This document shows, piece after piece, positions 35,069 to 47,060 of a stretch of 64,000 nucleotides of DNA; position 1 is the stretch's first letter, and every line of letters starts with the position of its first letter. The translations under genes and the position numbers were made by a program. Location of the stretch: positions 201,458-265,457 of the forward strand of contig VZRZ01004224.1 in NCBI GenBank assembly GCA_013398175.1. Reading direction: 5' to 3'. The notes beneath the pieces are model-generated. The model was not told the origin of the DNA. It made no database searches and saw only the letters and a list, made by a program, of their open reading frames with translations. This DNA is from Climacteris rufus. Taxonomy: Eukaryota > Chordata > Aves > Passeriformes > Climacteridae.

Positions 35069-36045
35069 TCAGACCAGCGGAGGAGCGTGATTGAGAGATG
35101 TGGTGTATCTGTCCTGTGGCACTAAGCTGGGGATGAGAAAGAAAATAGAGATGGGCAGAAAGCAGGTAGGAGCACCAAGGGAGCCTCTGGGGGTCGGTAG
35201 TCTCAAAGCTTTTTTTTCAAGTGGGCTGGGCTCTCCTTGCTCATCAAAGTGTCTCTCTGCAAGCTGCTGACCTCTCTGGGTCATTTCCTAGCTTGGGCAT
35301 CTTTTGGGATGAAGGCTTCCAAACCTCCTCATCTAGACCAAACTGGTCCCTTCTAGGGTAGCATCACAAGTGCTAGGGTGCTTGCTGGCACTCCCAGTGT
35401 GCTGCTGGCACATGTCCCCTGGACACCCTCTCATCTGGAAACCAAAAAGTGCCTTTTCTTTGATTGGAAGTGCGGTCTGACTATTAGATGCTATAGAGTC
35501 TTTGCTTATGTCAGTCACTGGTGCAAGTCCCTGGCTGTTCTCTGAAACAAAGCAAGTTGTCGAGGAACAAGCACTGGCGGATGGGCTGTTTGTTCCCAAC
35601 ATAGGTGAAGGGAATGTCCAGTTGACTTTGGTCCTTGTGAGGCATCTTCACAGCTTCTTCTGGGTGATAAATTTCCTCAGACACATTTTGTTTGTCACTT
35701 TGATGGACAAAACTTTTCCCTGACCTGTCTGCCTGCTCTTCAGGATCTGTGAGTGGTGTTTGTATCCCAGAAAGTGAGGGTGCTATTGGTGACACAAGGT
35801 GTCCTGTTGGTCCATCTCCTCTGTAGCAGAGTGTTGTAGTTTTATAAGCATGGTGCATTTTCCCCATTGAAAGAATCTTTCTGGGCTACTAGCAAGATTT
35901 CTGTGGAGCAGAAATACCCATCTTCACCACTTTTTTTCCTAAGGGTTTCTGGGAGTTTCAGCTGCACACCTTCTGGAAAAGCCAGCAGCAGCAAGGCAGC
36001 CAGAGCGTTGTGTGGGGTTTTGCAGGTTGAGAACATGTTGCACAC
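35069..36045 (-). other. Coding-like minus-strand tract split over frames; possible decayed exon
   Basis: Four minus-strand open frames follow each other almost without gap: 36045-35842, 35867-35511 (118 codons), 35602-35333 and 35284-35069. The middle two overlap by about 90 bp, so a single frame change near 35600 would join them. Their product is rich in S, T, P, D, E, K and Q, with almost no hydrophobic runs (for example SGIQTPLTDPEEQADRSGK), as in disordered cytoplasmic tails. A splice-acceptor-like CTGCTGGCTTTTCCAG precedes the first tract on the minus strand and ends at about 35973. I do not recognise the protein. It may be a decayed exon or a stop-poor chance stretch, because the opposite strand is also fairly open. 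Confidence 0.22.
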
Positions 36046-38053
36046 ATGGAGTGCACAGCACAGTAAACCCGATATCAGCTCGCAACTAATTATCTGTGTA
36101 TAAAAATTCCCCTGCTCTCTGTTTTGCCGTTAGAGGCTTGCTGGTAAGATTTATGACTCTGGCTAAAATGAAGTACCATTTCCTTTTTGTCAGCATTACT
36201 GTGCTTGGCCTCTCTGGCTTTTCTTGTTAAACAGACTTGAGTTCACCCAAGAGGCAATGTATTTTTGAAGCTCTTTCCTATCACCTTTCTCTTTTTGTCT
36301 TTCTAACAACCACTGAAGATTACCCACGAAACATTTCCAGGCCTTTTGACTTTCTCCACCTTGGAGTGAGAGTAAAGACAGAGAAGCTAAGAGGCAGCTC
36401 CTTCACAGCAGCATTTGCCCACTCTTAGCCCTACCACAGGTTTCACGGGCTTATGATAGATGTGCACATCCATTGGCATGGGCTCACTCTTCATGGTTTG
36501 GTGAGCAGCTATTGCATCCAGGATTTATATGAGCTAAAGGATAATTTCCTCACTTCATGCTGTAAGGTGGGAGATCACCTGTACATCTGGAGAAGAACTG
36601 TGTTTCTCCTGCCCTCATGTTGCACGTGTAGGTCCTCATTTCACGGCCTCATGAAAATGAGACCACTGACTGAACTTTCTGGACTTGCAAATGCATGGCT
36701 GGCTTCACCCTAAATCACATTAAAGTTAGTTTGTGTGACACTGTAAGACAGTGGTTTGGTTTTTTTTTTCTGAGTACAGAGGAAAAAGGGAGCAATGTTG
36801 AGCTGCTGCCATCTCTCCCAGTTGCAGTGAGACATAGCTATTTTTGTATTAGAACTTGGAGGAAAACCGGTAGAGATGCCAGATAAACCTTCCCAAAACA
36901 AACATTTGTGTTAATACTTAAATATTGTTCATCTTTTGCAGCATTTACTTATCTGTTTCCCACATGCTGAACCTTATGGGAAGTTTTTGTGGTTGACTGT
37001 GGCCCGTTCTTTCATTCTGTATGTTAACTGTTTTCTCAATTCGCATTTTTTTTAAATAAATCAGCAGTTAAAGTCCGACTGTGATAATCATTCAACACAG
37101 GACACTCTTTTTGGCATGGTCAGGGATGTGTTTTTGTTGGGTCCGGAGTTCTGGAGCATTAACCCAGTGCACTGTGTCATTTCATCATGACCTGGAAAGC
37201 ATGCTTATCCGAGAGACCCAGCACTGGCTTGTCTGCTATCGCCTTCCAAGTTGCCAGACTAAAGGACAGCAGTTTCATCCTCATCACTGAACCATCTCAT
37301 TTTCTCCTGTTTGTGTGTGTGTGTTAACCATAATTTCCAGCCCTTAAGGGGAAATAAGCCAGGTATCTGAATTTTCATCAGATCTGACACAAAGTATTAG
37401 GCTGTGGCTTTTGCTCTCTGTTGGTTTTACTGCGTGGGACATAAATATTCATCTCATGTCATTTGATAATGTTGCTGGGGACGGGGTTTTTCTCACAGAA
37501 TATATTAACTTTCCTTTCACACCTAGCCATTCTTTCATGAGTCATAACCCCAAGATAAAATATTTTTGGTGGTGGCTTTAAGTCAAGTATATTCCAATGA
37601 GAAAATCATTCAGGTTTTGCATAAAAAGATTTACAAGTTCCTGTGGCAATACTCTTGAACTACAGCCTTATGTCTCTCCCAGCCCTGCCTGGTTGATGTG
37701 TCACAGAGCTAACTGCAACCAGAGGACAAGGAGGGTGGAAAATTGTCCCTGTGCACATTCCCCAGCTCCTTTGAAGGTTTTCTGTTTAAGCTTAGTTGGT
37801 TTTGTTAAGTGTAGCTGGTGAAAATCCAGTTTGCAGCCTCCGGAGCTCTTCCCTGGCCAGTGCAGAGCGGCAGCAGCTGTCTTCCCCTGCAGCCAGCCAG
37901 CGGTGGTTGTCTTGATGGTTCTCCCATTGACTTCAGTCATGGCTCCTAGCCAGAGTGGTTCCTCACACGGTTTTGCCATTATCTAAGGAACAGCTCAATC
38001 TCAGCTCCTCTGACTGTTTACACTACTCGCCCAGATGGGGACACACTGCAGAG
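36046..38053. other. Single-copy non-coding DNA
   Basis: No gene or clear repeat was recognised. Short TG and T tracts occur near 37312 and 36760. Confidence 0.5.
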
Positions 38054-38195
38054 CTGGTCCTCACAGCCCTGGGATAGGTGTTTCTGATAGGTGTTTCTCC
38101 CTGTTTCTGATCCTCGCAGTCCTGGGATGGGAATCTCCCTGTTTCTGGTCCTCACAGTCCTGGAACAGGTGGGTACCTCCCTGTTTCTGGTCCAT
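38054..38195. repeat. Minisatellite, about 38-44-bp period
   Basis: About three and a half degenerate copies of a unit with the core TCCCTGTTTCTGGTCCTCAC followed by AGTCCTGGGA are visible. Unit starts lie at 38098, 38136 and 38178, with an earlier diverged copy from 38054. The unit lengths (38 and 42 bp) are not multiples of three. Frames across it (128 codons minus, 108 codons plus) are side effects of the repeat. Confidence 0.85.
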
Positions 38196-41100
38196 ACCTC
38201 CTCGGTTGTGATGGTCTTCTGCATCTCACCTCTGGGCACAGGAAGAAGCTTCTGTGGCCTTCCAGCTCCTGCTTTTGGCTGCCCCTGGTTAAACAGTGCA
38301 TGTGGGAACAAGCAGGAATGGTGGATGAGGATGTTCTCTCGCTTTGGAAGAAACACGCAGGTTATTATGAGAAAATTAAATGCACTGAGGATGAAGCAGA
38401 CCATGTGTCTTTTCTGACATAGGTATTGATATCATCTTGGGTTTAATTTGCAGATTTTAGGGAGAGATCATGCACTAGATGTCAGGGGCACTGCAAATGC
38501 CGTCTCAGCCTCAGGCTACCCTTCAAGCTACAAATGTTCCAATGAAGGTATTTCAACCAGAAAGAAGTTACACACAAAACGAAAACACATTTGCTAATCT
38601 GTGATGGTATTGCATGTAACAAACCGGGATTTTTTACTTCACTGGGTTCAATTTCTGCACGTATTTGTGTAAGTACCATCATTGCACCCCACCAAGTGAG
38701 GCACTGTTTCAGAAAACACCAGCTCTGTTTGTATACCTGTGCTCACCTCTCCCAGCTCACAGGTGCACAGCCTGCCTTAAATATTTTTTTCTCCTGTCCA
38801 CATCTGAGAGAAGCTCACCAACTTCTCTCCTTGTGTGGTTTATTTTACTTAGCACTGATTTTACCCGCCAATGCTGAACATTGGGGTAAACAACCCGTTA
38901 TGTATTTGTTGCATTTGTCTATTTGTTACTTATCTCCCTCATTGCCCACCCAGCTTCTCCAGTTTTCTTGAGAACGACTACACAATTTTCTGTGTCTGAA
39001 ATACCATCCATGATAACTGGAGTAATACCCAGATACATTAATTGTGCCCTTCTTAATTCACCTTTCTTGGTTTGTTTGTCGCAAATAGGAGAACTTACCA
39101 GTTTTCCTCATCTTAAGCATAAAAACCCTATTAAAAATAAAACCTCTCTTTGAAACACTCTCTCCATATAACAGAAATCCAAACTAGAAGGTGTTTTATT
39201 GAAGCAAGTCCTTTTTCATCTTCATGCATTCTTCTGCCAGTTAAGAGTGTCTGGTGTGTCTTCCTTTACATTTGCATTCCTCCAAGCTAATTTCAGCTGC
39301 CAAGCGGTACTGGAAGCTGTGAGAAAGGGGGAGGGAAAAGGGTAACTTGCTTCAAATATGTACAAGAGGTTGTTAAACCTCTTGTTTAAGTTTAAAAAAA
39401 CAATCAGATTTATGAAGTCCAGTTTGAAGTATTGTTATTTTTCTGGATTTCTTTGCAAGTTGTTAAGGCAGATGCTTCTTTTTAGAATAAATACAAGGTT
39501 TTCTTGCAACCTCCAAGACTCCAGGAGCTGGGTCTTCAAGTTGATATGGGACGGAGATTTTGTGACCTCTCGTGACCCTGTAACTGATGGGCCACATGTG
39601 CAGGTCTGTGCTGAGACCTGAGACCTTGATGGGAGCAATCCTTGGAACAGAGGGTGCATCTTCCCCTGCCTAAGATCCAGCTCTTCCCAGCGCTGTAAAC
39701 TTGGCTGGTCAGCATGTTAAACTGCTGAGACTCCTCTTCAGTAGATACACCATTGGCTCTTCATTTCATATGAACCGGTTTTGTGTATTTCTGTAAGTTT
39801 GCAGCTGCAGCAGTCGTTTTGTCTTTAATAATTTGCCTGTCTCAGGAAAACTCTTTTGTCGAGTGGAAAGCATGAAGAAGCCCTCATGCTGAGCATAGGC
39901 AGGGCTTAGGTTTCATTCTACCCTAAGCTGACCTCTGGGCAGAGAGATTCCTGCTTTAGTCTTTTAGATCACGTGTAAAACCTGATGCTGGCTGGATCAT
40001 CCTGCATAGGGCAAGAATATCTGGGGAACATGGGGAGAGGTATGGAGTGAGACATTTGCAGAAGGGAATGAAATGTTTGGGATGCAGCCTCATGCTTTCT
40101 ACAGCAGTGAACATCAATCAGACCTTCTCAGAAAAGCTTCAGTGGTGCTGAAAGTCTTTCCTTCCCTCCCCCTGTGGCTTTTTTTTCCCTGTTTCCCTAT
40201 TGCCCACTTCTATTTATTCTCCTTTCCTTCTGATGTATTGTGGCAAGTGCAATTTTAGCTCAGAAAACTAACTTATATTTGAAAACACAGAGCTTTCCCT
40301 GGTTTTGGTCCTTTGGCCATTGAGTAAGCAACAGTTATTTTTGTTCTACCCATGATTTATGACTGAACAGATTTCAAGTTTATATTTTTAGGTTTATAGG
40401 CAATTTAGATAATGTATATTTGTGACCATAAATATTTGTTACTCTTACAGTCTGTCAATGAATGTTATGCCCAATTGGAGAAAATTGTATAAACTGAAGA
40501 GACACAAGTAGTGTGTTCCTAGCATAGCTTCATGATTCTTTTCAATTACCTAATTAGGTAATTCTTAAAGGTAGCAAAATATTGAGCATCTGTTGGTAAC
40601 ATATCTAGGAGGGTGCTATCCAGAGGAAATAACCTACTTTTCATCAGTGAACCAATTCTCTGCAGGACTTGGAGTAAAATGCAGTTGGATCGGTGCTCAG
40701 AAAATAGTGAACTTTTTTTACCAAGAACAGCATACTTAGAAAAACAACCACCAAATCTCTCTCATTTGCACTGCTTTTGCTATTTTTTCACTTTTTTATG
40801 GAGTCATAAACAGGCATTAGTCATAAATAAACATAGTAGACATCTCTTGAGAAACCAGAATTTTTTACTGAAGAGTTCATTTTGCAGGTTTTTAAAAAAT
40901 ATGGATAATTTTTTAAAAAATCTAAACTTTAGGGGTTTATTTTCCTCTTCCTCACCTCACCCTTTATCTAACTTTAGTTTATGGTAAGTCTGCAGACACA
41001 GCCTTTGCAGTGATCCTGTGAAGATAGATACATGCCACTGCTTGTACTGCTGCTGTCCCCTTCTGTTCAAAAGAAAACCATCTTCTTTTCCACTCCCAAT

Positions 41101-41793
41101 TGCCAACTTTACTCATTTTTTTTCCAGGATAACAGTAAAGTGTTGGGCACCAGCAACTTGAAAACCTCAACTTGAGAGCCCCTGTAGCTTAAAGCTAATT
41201 ACTTCTCTTTCCACAAGTGTTTCTTCCCCAACCACTTCAGAATGTGACCGCTTCCTTGATAGATGGGGAAAGCCTTTTCCGGAGTCTGGGACTGGGATTG
41301 TGTGCTGTGTGGGATCTGGGCTGTGTGGTGATGCCAGGACTTGGGTGCTGGTGGTTTCACCCCTGACTCCTGGCCCCAGCTTTACTCTCACCACCCTTCC
41401 CTATCCCAGAGTGCCTCCCCTCCAGGGACTGAGCCCTGAGCCCCTTGCACAGAGGTGACAGCACAGGGAATTTTCTGTGGGCAGATGAACATTTTATTCT
41501 CTATCCAGTTTCGTTTTTACGTGGACTGGCATGACAGGTAGCTTTGATTTAGGGTGGCTGCAGGATTTTGACACACATCGCGTCAACCCACGGATACTGA
41601 ATGGCACTGGTGGTATTTCTTCTCTGAAGCTACCCAGAGTAAAGGAGAAACAAAGGAAAAAGATTTGTTCCTAACTTAAATTTGATGATAAAATCATAGC
41701 AAAGCTTTGACAAAAACCAGTATCAATGATTGTTTCAGGCCTACTAGATAAATTTGCTGGTTTTGTTGGAACTCCTTTCTGGTGTGATGTGCA
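38196..41793. other. Single-copy non-coding DNA
   Basis: No gene was recognised. Open frames of 126 codons (38591-38971, +) and 124 codons (40613-40987, +) show no known motif or splice context. Confidence 0.5.
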
Positions 41794-42003
41794 GTTTCAT
41801 AGAACCACAGACTGTTTTAGGTTGAGTTCTAAAGCAAATCTAGTTCCAACCCACCTGCCATGGGCAGGGACATCTATCACCAGGTTGCTCAAAGCCCCAT
41901 CCAACCTTGGTCTAGAACACTTCCAGGGATGGAACATCTACAGCTTCTCTGGGCAACTTGTTCAAGTGCCTCACCACCCTCCCATAAAGAATTCCTTAGT
42001 ATG
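41794..42003 (-). mobile_element. CR1 LINE fragment, second subfamily type
   Basis: Reversed CR1 3' end: TTTCATAGAACCACAGACTG, then AGTTCCAACCCACCTGCCAT, GGTTGCTCAAAGCCCCATCC, CACTTCCAGGGATGG, CTTCTCTGGGCAAC and TGCCTCACCACCCTC. The text differs from the copies at 14438, 18716 and 24466, so it comes from another CR1 subfamily. About 210 bp remain. Confidence 0.9.
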
Positions 42004-42341
42004 TATGCATAAGTATGCATATACCTGTGGTATGATCTGGTAGAATAATCACAGAAATTTTAGTTTATCTGTTCTGTAATTCTTCTCAGGGGCGTCTTAT
42101 ATCTGTGTGCTATATGAATACAAGGAAAACATAGTCTTTATTGCCAGGTATATACAGCTTAAAGCTTGGAGGAAGTGTGAAATGGGCATAAAGTCATTGT
42201 CATGTTTTACATAAAGACCTCCTATGTTAAAAAAAAAGGGCACTCCAACGTTTTTTTAGAACTAGAAAGAAAAAGCAAATAGGTGTTTGTGAAGATTTGG
42301 TGCTTGATTTTTTTCTAATGCCTGCCTTTATTTTAATTTAG

Positions 42342-42492
42342 GTTGCTACAACTGAGTTGCTGAAACATTGCACTACAGGACTTTGGAGGGTTACTTCTTA
42401 ATGGATTGCTGCAGCCTCTTAATTTCTCCATTGATCCTGTTCCCTGCATCGTGAGAACATTTTAGCCAGCACAGAACCTAGAAAAGTTACAT
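42342..42492 (+). other. Candidate 151-bp non-coding exon
   Basis: A branch-point-like TTCTAAT at about 42313 is followed by a pyrimidine-rich tract ending in ATTTTAATTTAG at 42341. After 151 bp a perfect donor, GTAAGT, follows at 42493. The segment has stops in all + frames, so if it is an exon it is untranslated (5' UTR or long non-coding RNA). It starts about 340 bp downstream of the CR1 fragment. No promoter or partner exon was found. Confidence 0.25.
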
Positions 42493-45400
42493 GTAAGTCA
42501 TGATTCCACTTCCTTTCTATTTTAAGAAAAAATGGAAGAAAAAAGGAAAAAAAAAGATCTTGGGAAGGCAAGGTGGAGGCAGTAAATATCACACTTCAGA
42601 AAAACTCTGTAAAAGCTGTAATTCAACTGCAGACATTAGGTGGTGAATAAATTGTTATTGAAGTAGTTACTTGCTTTTTTAACCTAAATAGTGATTGTCA
42701 TTTTGACGGCTTTTCTAAGCGTTCTGCTACTACAGTAAACCATAACGAGAAGTACTTAAAATAGCTCAATTCACCCCATTGCTCTAACTACACTTTGTTT
42801 TTCTCTGCAACTGGCTTATGTGTGTGTACACTTACCTTGGTGTGCTCTGCCAAAGCTGCACGTGTTCCATGTGAGTTTGGTGGCCATCATTTGCCCAGCA
42901 TCCCTGCAGGCATTCCTGTATTTCTCCCATGATAAAATCTATATCCTTCTCCTTTCGGGTACCCAGAATATTTTCCTCAGAGGAGCCCTGATGCTGCTTC
43001 ATACTTCAGCCTGCTGCCCCAAAAGGCTCTATGAGCATCAATAGTATCTTCATTGCCACCTCCAGCTCCCTCCAGGTGGAATTAGGTGCTCCACCTGGCT
43101 GTAGGAGTGTAGAGAAAGCTGTGCACAGGTCTACTAGGGACAGACGGAGGAGACTGCAGACCCCTTGCTATCTCCTCAGTCTGAGTAGTAGTTCCCAGTG
43201 CATGTTTTGCTTTGATTTTTCTCCCAGGATGTGGAGTAGCTTATAGTGCTATGCACATATTTCATCCCCTATCCCATGATGGCTGAGTCCTCCCCTGAAA
43301 CCTTGCATAGCATCAGCCTGGCATAAAATCAGTGGGCTATCCTAGAGCAGAGAAATTTGTTTGACTCTTTGCAGCAGTTCTAGCCCTAATTGTGTGTTCT
43401 GAGGTAGAAGATGCTTCTGGACCATTATAAGGATGGCATAGATGTGATGGTCTGTGCTCTGTGGAGGGTGGGATACCCCAGAGCTGACAAGTTTGGGAAA
43501 AGCCTTGAGCACAACTTAATTATTTTTTAAAACAAAACCCAGTCTCTTTGTGGTTAAGAGGTTTTTGTCTTTGAGATGGTGGTGTAGAGCAGCTTGGCAA
43601 AAGGAGATAATACAAAATTGTGGTTGACAGTGTGTCAGTGTGCGTGTTGCTGCCCTTGATTGTTCATTGTAGTAACAAATTCATGTGATGCGGTTTTAAT
43701 CATGACAGGGCAGTGAAGCTGACCACAGCACTCTTTACTGGTCAGATTTTCTCAAATGCTTACTAACACCATCTTAGAAACTGATTTGTAATACTACTAT
43801 TTAAAAAATATGAGTGTTTCAGAACTGAAGCATTTACATTTGAAACACACCTTTATTTGAAGTACTTTATTTGCTTATGTGACACTAAAAGATTTATTTA
43901 AAACAAGAAAAGTCTATTGCAAAAGGAGGATAGTGGTTTTTAATGCATATGGAAGTTCTGTTTTTAAAGAGAAGAAATTTTTTTTCTGGTGTGATGAGTA
44001 TCAACAAAAACAATGGTGAAGCAGTAGGCAGTGGAGAAAGTCTGGGTAGTAATGGAATTAACTGTCAGAGAGACCTTAAAAGGTGTGGATTTGATTTTGT
44101 TTTCCAAAAAAGGGAGAGCATTGCCATTTCCTCAGGGGCTTGGCATTATCTGGTGCAGTTATTAATCAAATCCCCCAAAGCAGGAATCGTCTGACTAGAG
44201 GAAAATTTTGGATCTGGCTTGAAATTTGTTTTTAGTGCTTGTCTTAAGGGAAGAAAACTTGAAAATATGAGTTGTAACAGCTAAGCAGGCAGAAATAACG
44301 TGTTGTTCATTAGTCCTACTTAGCAATTTTCCCATGAGGTTTGGAAGTCTTATTCACAATTTTTGTAGGCTTTTCTCATGGTGTTTGAAAAGCTTATCAT
44401 TAGGCATCTTGCAAATTCACTATTAAAAACACTTCCAGAGGAACTAACTTCAAAAATATCATCCTTGTTAGGGGACTTGAAAAAGCAGCCAGAAATGGAA
44501 TGGACATAAATGGGAAAAAACAACCCTCTCTCATTCCAAGAAGTGCATAGGAAGTTTTGTCTTGCTTCTTGTTGTGCTACAAATAACCAGATATCTCCAT
44601 TTCCAACAATAAAATCAGATCTGAGAATGTAATGAACTTGAAAACCAGTGTAAGGATATAGGAGCAGTTATCAATTATGTTCTTTTCCTTACTTTTTTTT
44701 CTCCTTTTTTTTTTCTTCTTTGTCTTTTGACTATGGTTGTGTGCCTGAGATATGCATCATTTTAAAAACATGGTGTGTGCTCTACCTCCTAGAAAGCACA
44801 TATATCACATCACAGGTTGTTGGCTGGGGTTGCACCCATCATGTGTGCAGATCCACAGGTAGATGTGAGGGCAAGCTGCCCATTGCTTATTTGATTTCTC
44901 ACTGTTTCCCACTGTCTGGCTATTTTTGATGACAGACTCTGCTTGTAACAATTACCTTGTTACAGAAATTTCCATAGAAAGAAGTGGACTTTCACTTGTT
45001 AATTAGTAATTAGCACTGTTGGAAAGAGCAGTTGCACAAGGTTGACCCACCTGTAACAACTGTGTTCTTCTTGCTTTTCTCAGGGTGCAGTGGGATAAAC
45101 AAGTATGCCTTCCTTCCATTTATTATTATTTTTTATAATACTACTAGGATGCTGGTTGTTACGATGTCCATAAAAATAGTACTTACTGATGTGTGAGTTC
45201 AAAGCAGAAGGTACCTTCCTTGTTCTGATGGAGCATATTGCAAAATCCTGTTATGGTGTATGTGCAAAGATATTAAAAAACCTCATTTCTCCAGGTTCTC
45301 TGGGAATTAATCTTGGGTAGGTTAGACTGAGTGTATGTGGGAGTACAGTAGCTGGGGATAAGCTGTGCTCTCTGCTGAGCGTCTCTCTCCATTTGTTATC

Positions 45401-46819
45401 CCAACCAGTCACAACTGGCAGAGTGTGTACGGAGCTGTGCCTTGGAACAGATGCTGGGGCAGGGCTGCTGGCATCCCAGTGGAGACAGGAGACTATTCCT
45501 AGCAGTGTCCATGCTCTGCTCACATTTCTCACTTTGTTTTAGCCCTGTGTGTTTTCATTTAAAAGCATCAAAAATAACATGCCAATCAATGTCCTTGCGC
45601 ACCTAATAAATAGACCAAATTTGTATTGCTTATCCAATGCTGAGAGTTCAGCAAGGGCCTATAAGTGCTTTATACAGGATAAAAAAAATAAGGCAACCCA
45701 AAACTCAGAAACCTCTGCACAGAAATTTCATATTTGCTAGGTATGAGTTCTTCAAAGTATTAAAAAAAAGTTTTATAAAGATTTCTTGAAATCTGTCCCG
45801 TGACCATGTCTAGGTGGAGGTAAATAATGTAAAATTTTAAATAGGCAGATTTTGGTGGTTAAATGTCTGTCACCCGCCTACCTCCACAGCTTGGGAAAAA
45901 AAAACAATTTTTAAAATCTGCACTTAAAGGTCAGATAACCTGAGAGAATTCAGAAGAAAATCAGATTTCTAAAGGCAAAATTGTATCACTTTGGACACTG
46001 ACTTACCAAACACTCCAAGCCATCAGCACCAAACCCTCTTCCCAAGTGCCATGACCATACCTGAGGACATTGGTAGTTTTATTGTACGGGATGAGAGATG
46101 TGGCTGTGTTGCATTTCATTATTTTTCCGGTACATTTTCCTGTTGGAGTGCTGTTTTTATAGGGGTGAAGGCACTTTCTAACCCGTTTTATGGCACTGGC
46201 ATATCAGAACTCTGTACCTTATGCACCAGTGCCTCAGGGATCTCCACGACTTCCCATGGCATGCTGTCTACTGACCACTGTCAATACCATGTCAGTCCCT
46301 TGGTGTGATCGGGTTCTTCTTGACACCATCAGTGCCTCTGTACCTGAAGCAGGCTGCACCCCAGCTTTTGATAAGTTTGCTACAAATGCAGCTGTTGAAT
46401 TAATATAATCTTATTTATATATGCATATGTGTGGGTATATAAAAATGAAATAATATGTATTTATTAAAGTTATATATATGTATGTATCAGACTTTTTAAA
46501 ATAAAATACGTATCTGGACAAATATATGGTCTGAAAACCACTGGTGTGGCTTTAGGCAGGACGCCTGCACATGCACACGTGTGTGGGTGGTGAGCCAATG
46601 TCCCTTCCTGGAGGTTTCTGACCAAGACCCCCACGTCGGAGACATCGCCATCCAGGTACACGCGATGACCGTGGGCTGAATGGCCAGGAGGAGCATTCTG
46701 CTGGTGCCTGGTTGGTAACAGTGGAGGAGGACGGGCTGTTTGTTGCAGTGTAGCGTGCCATATGAAACCAAATTACTGTGACACCTCTTGCCTCGCTGCC
46801 ATTGACCACAGGTTTGTTT
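42493..46819. other. Single-copy non-coding DNA
   Basis: No gene was recognised. A 9-bp inverted repeat (CCAGGTGGA and its complement) separated by 9 bases lies at 43072-43098. T-rich tracts lie near 44692-44720. AT-rich low-complexity sequence lies at 46400-46500. Confidence 0.5.
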
Positions 46820-47060
46820 GTTCGTCACCCCAGCGGTGCCACTGGCTGCGTGGGCGCGCGGCGTCATTGATCTGTTTACTCGGCGTTTCCCATGTGGCCG
46901 CCGTGTTGTGGCGAGGACTTTTATTTTTTGCTGTGGCAGGTGACAGCCCGGGTGTGTGCGTGTGCCAGCCCAAGGGACTGAGTCACAGCCTTCCCTCCAC
47001 CCGGGGCCACCGGCACTTCCCCTTTCCCGGTGGGGTGAGGTGCCGGCCCATCCCCACAGG
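46820..47060. promoter_or_regulatory. Small CpG-dense patch
   Basis: CpGs cluster here, including GCGTGGGCGCGCGGCGTCA at about 46849-46866 and several more up to about 47045, in contrast to the CpG-poor flanks. It is too short for a classic island. It could be an orphan CpG islet or a distal regulatory element. No exon or TATA box was recognised. Confidence 0.25.

Noticed and set aside
37920..37940. CCCATTGACTTCAGT word common in old reptile repeats
   Set aside because: Too short to assign to any repeat family on its own.
38018..38417. 128-codon minus and 108-codon plus frames
   Set aside because: Their apparent internal repeats come from the minisatellite at 38054-38195.
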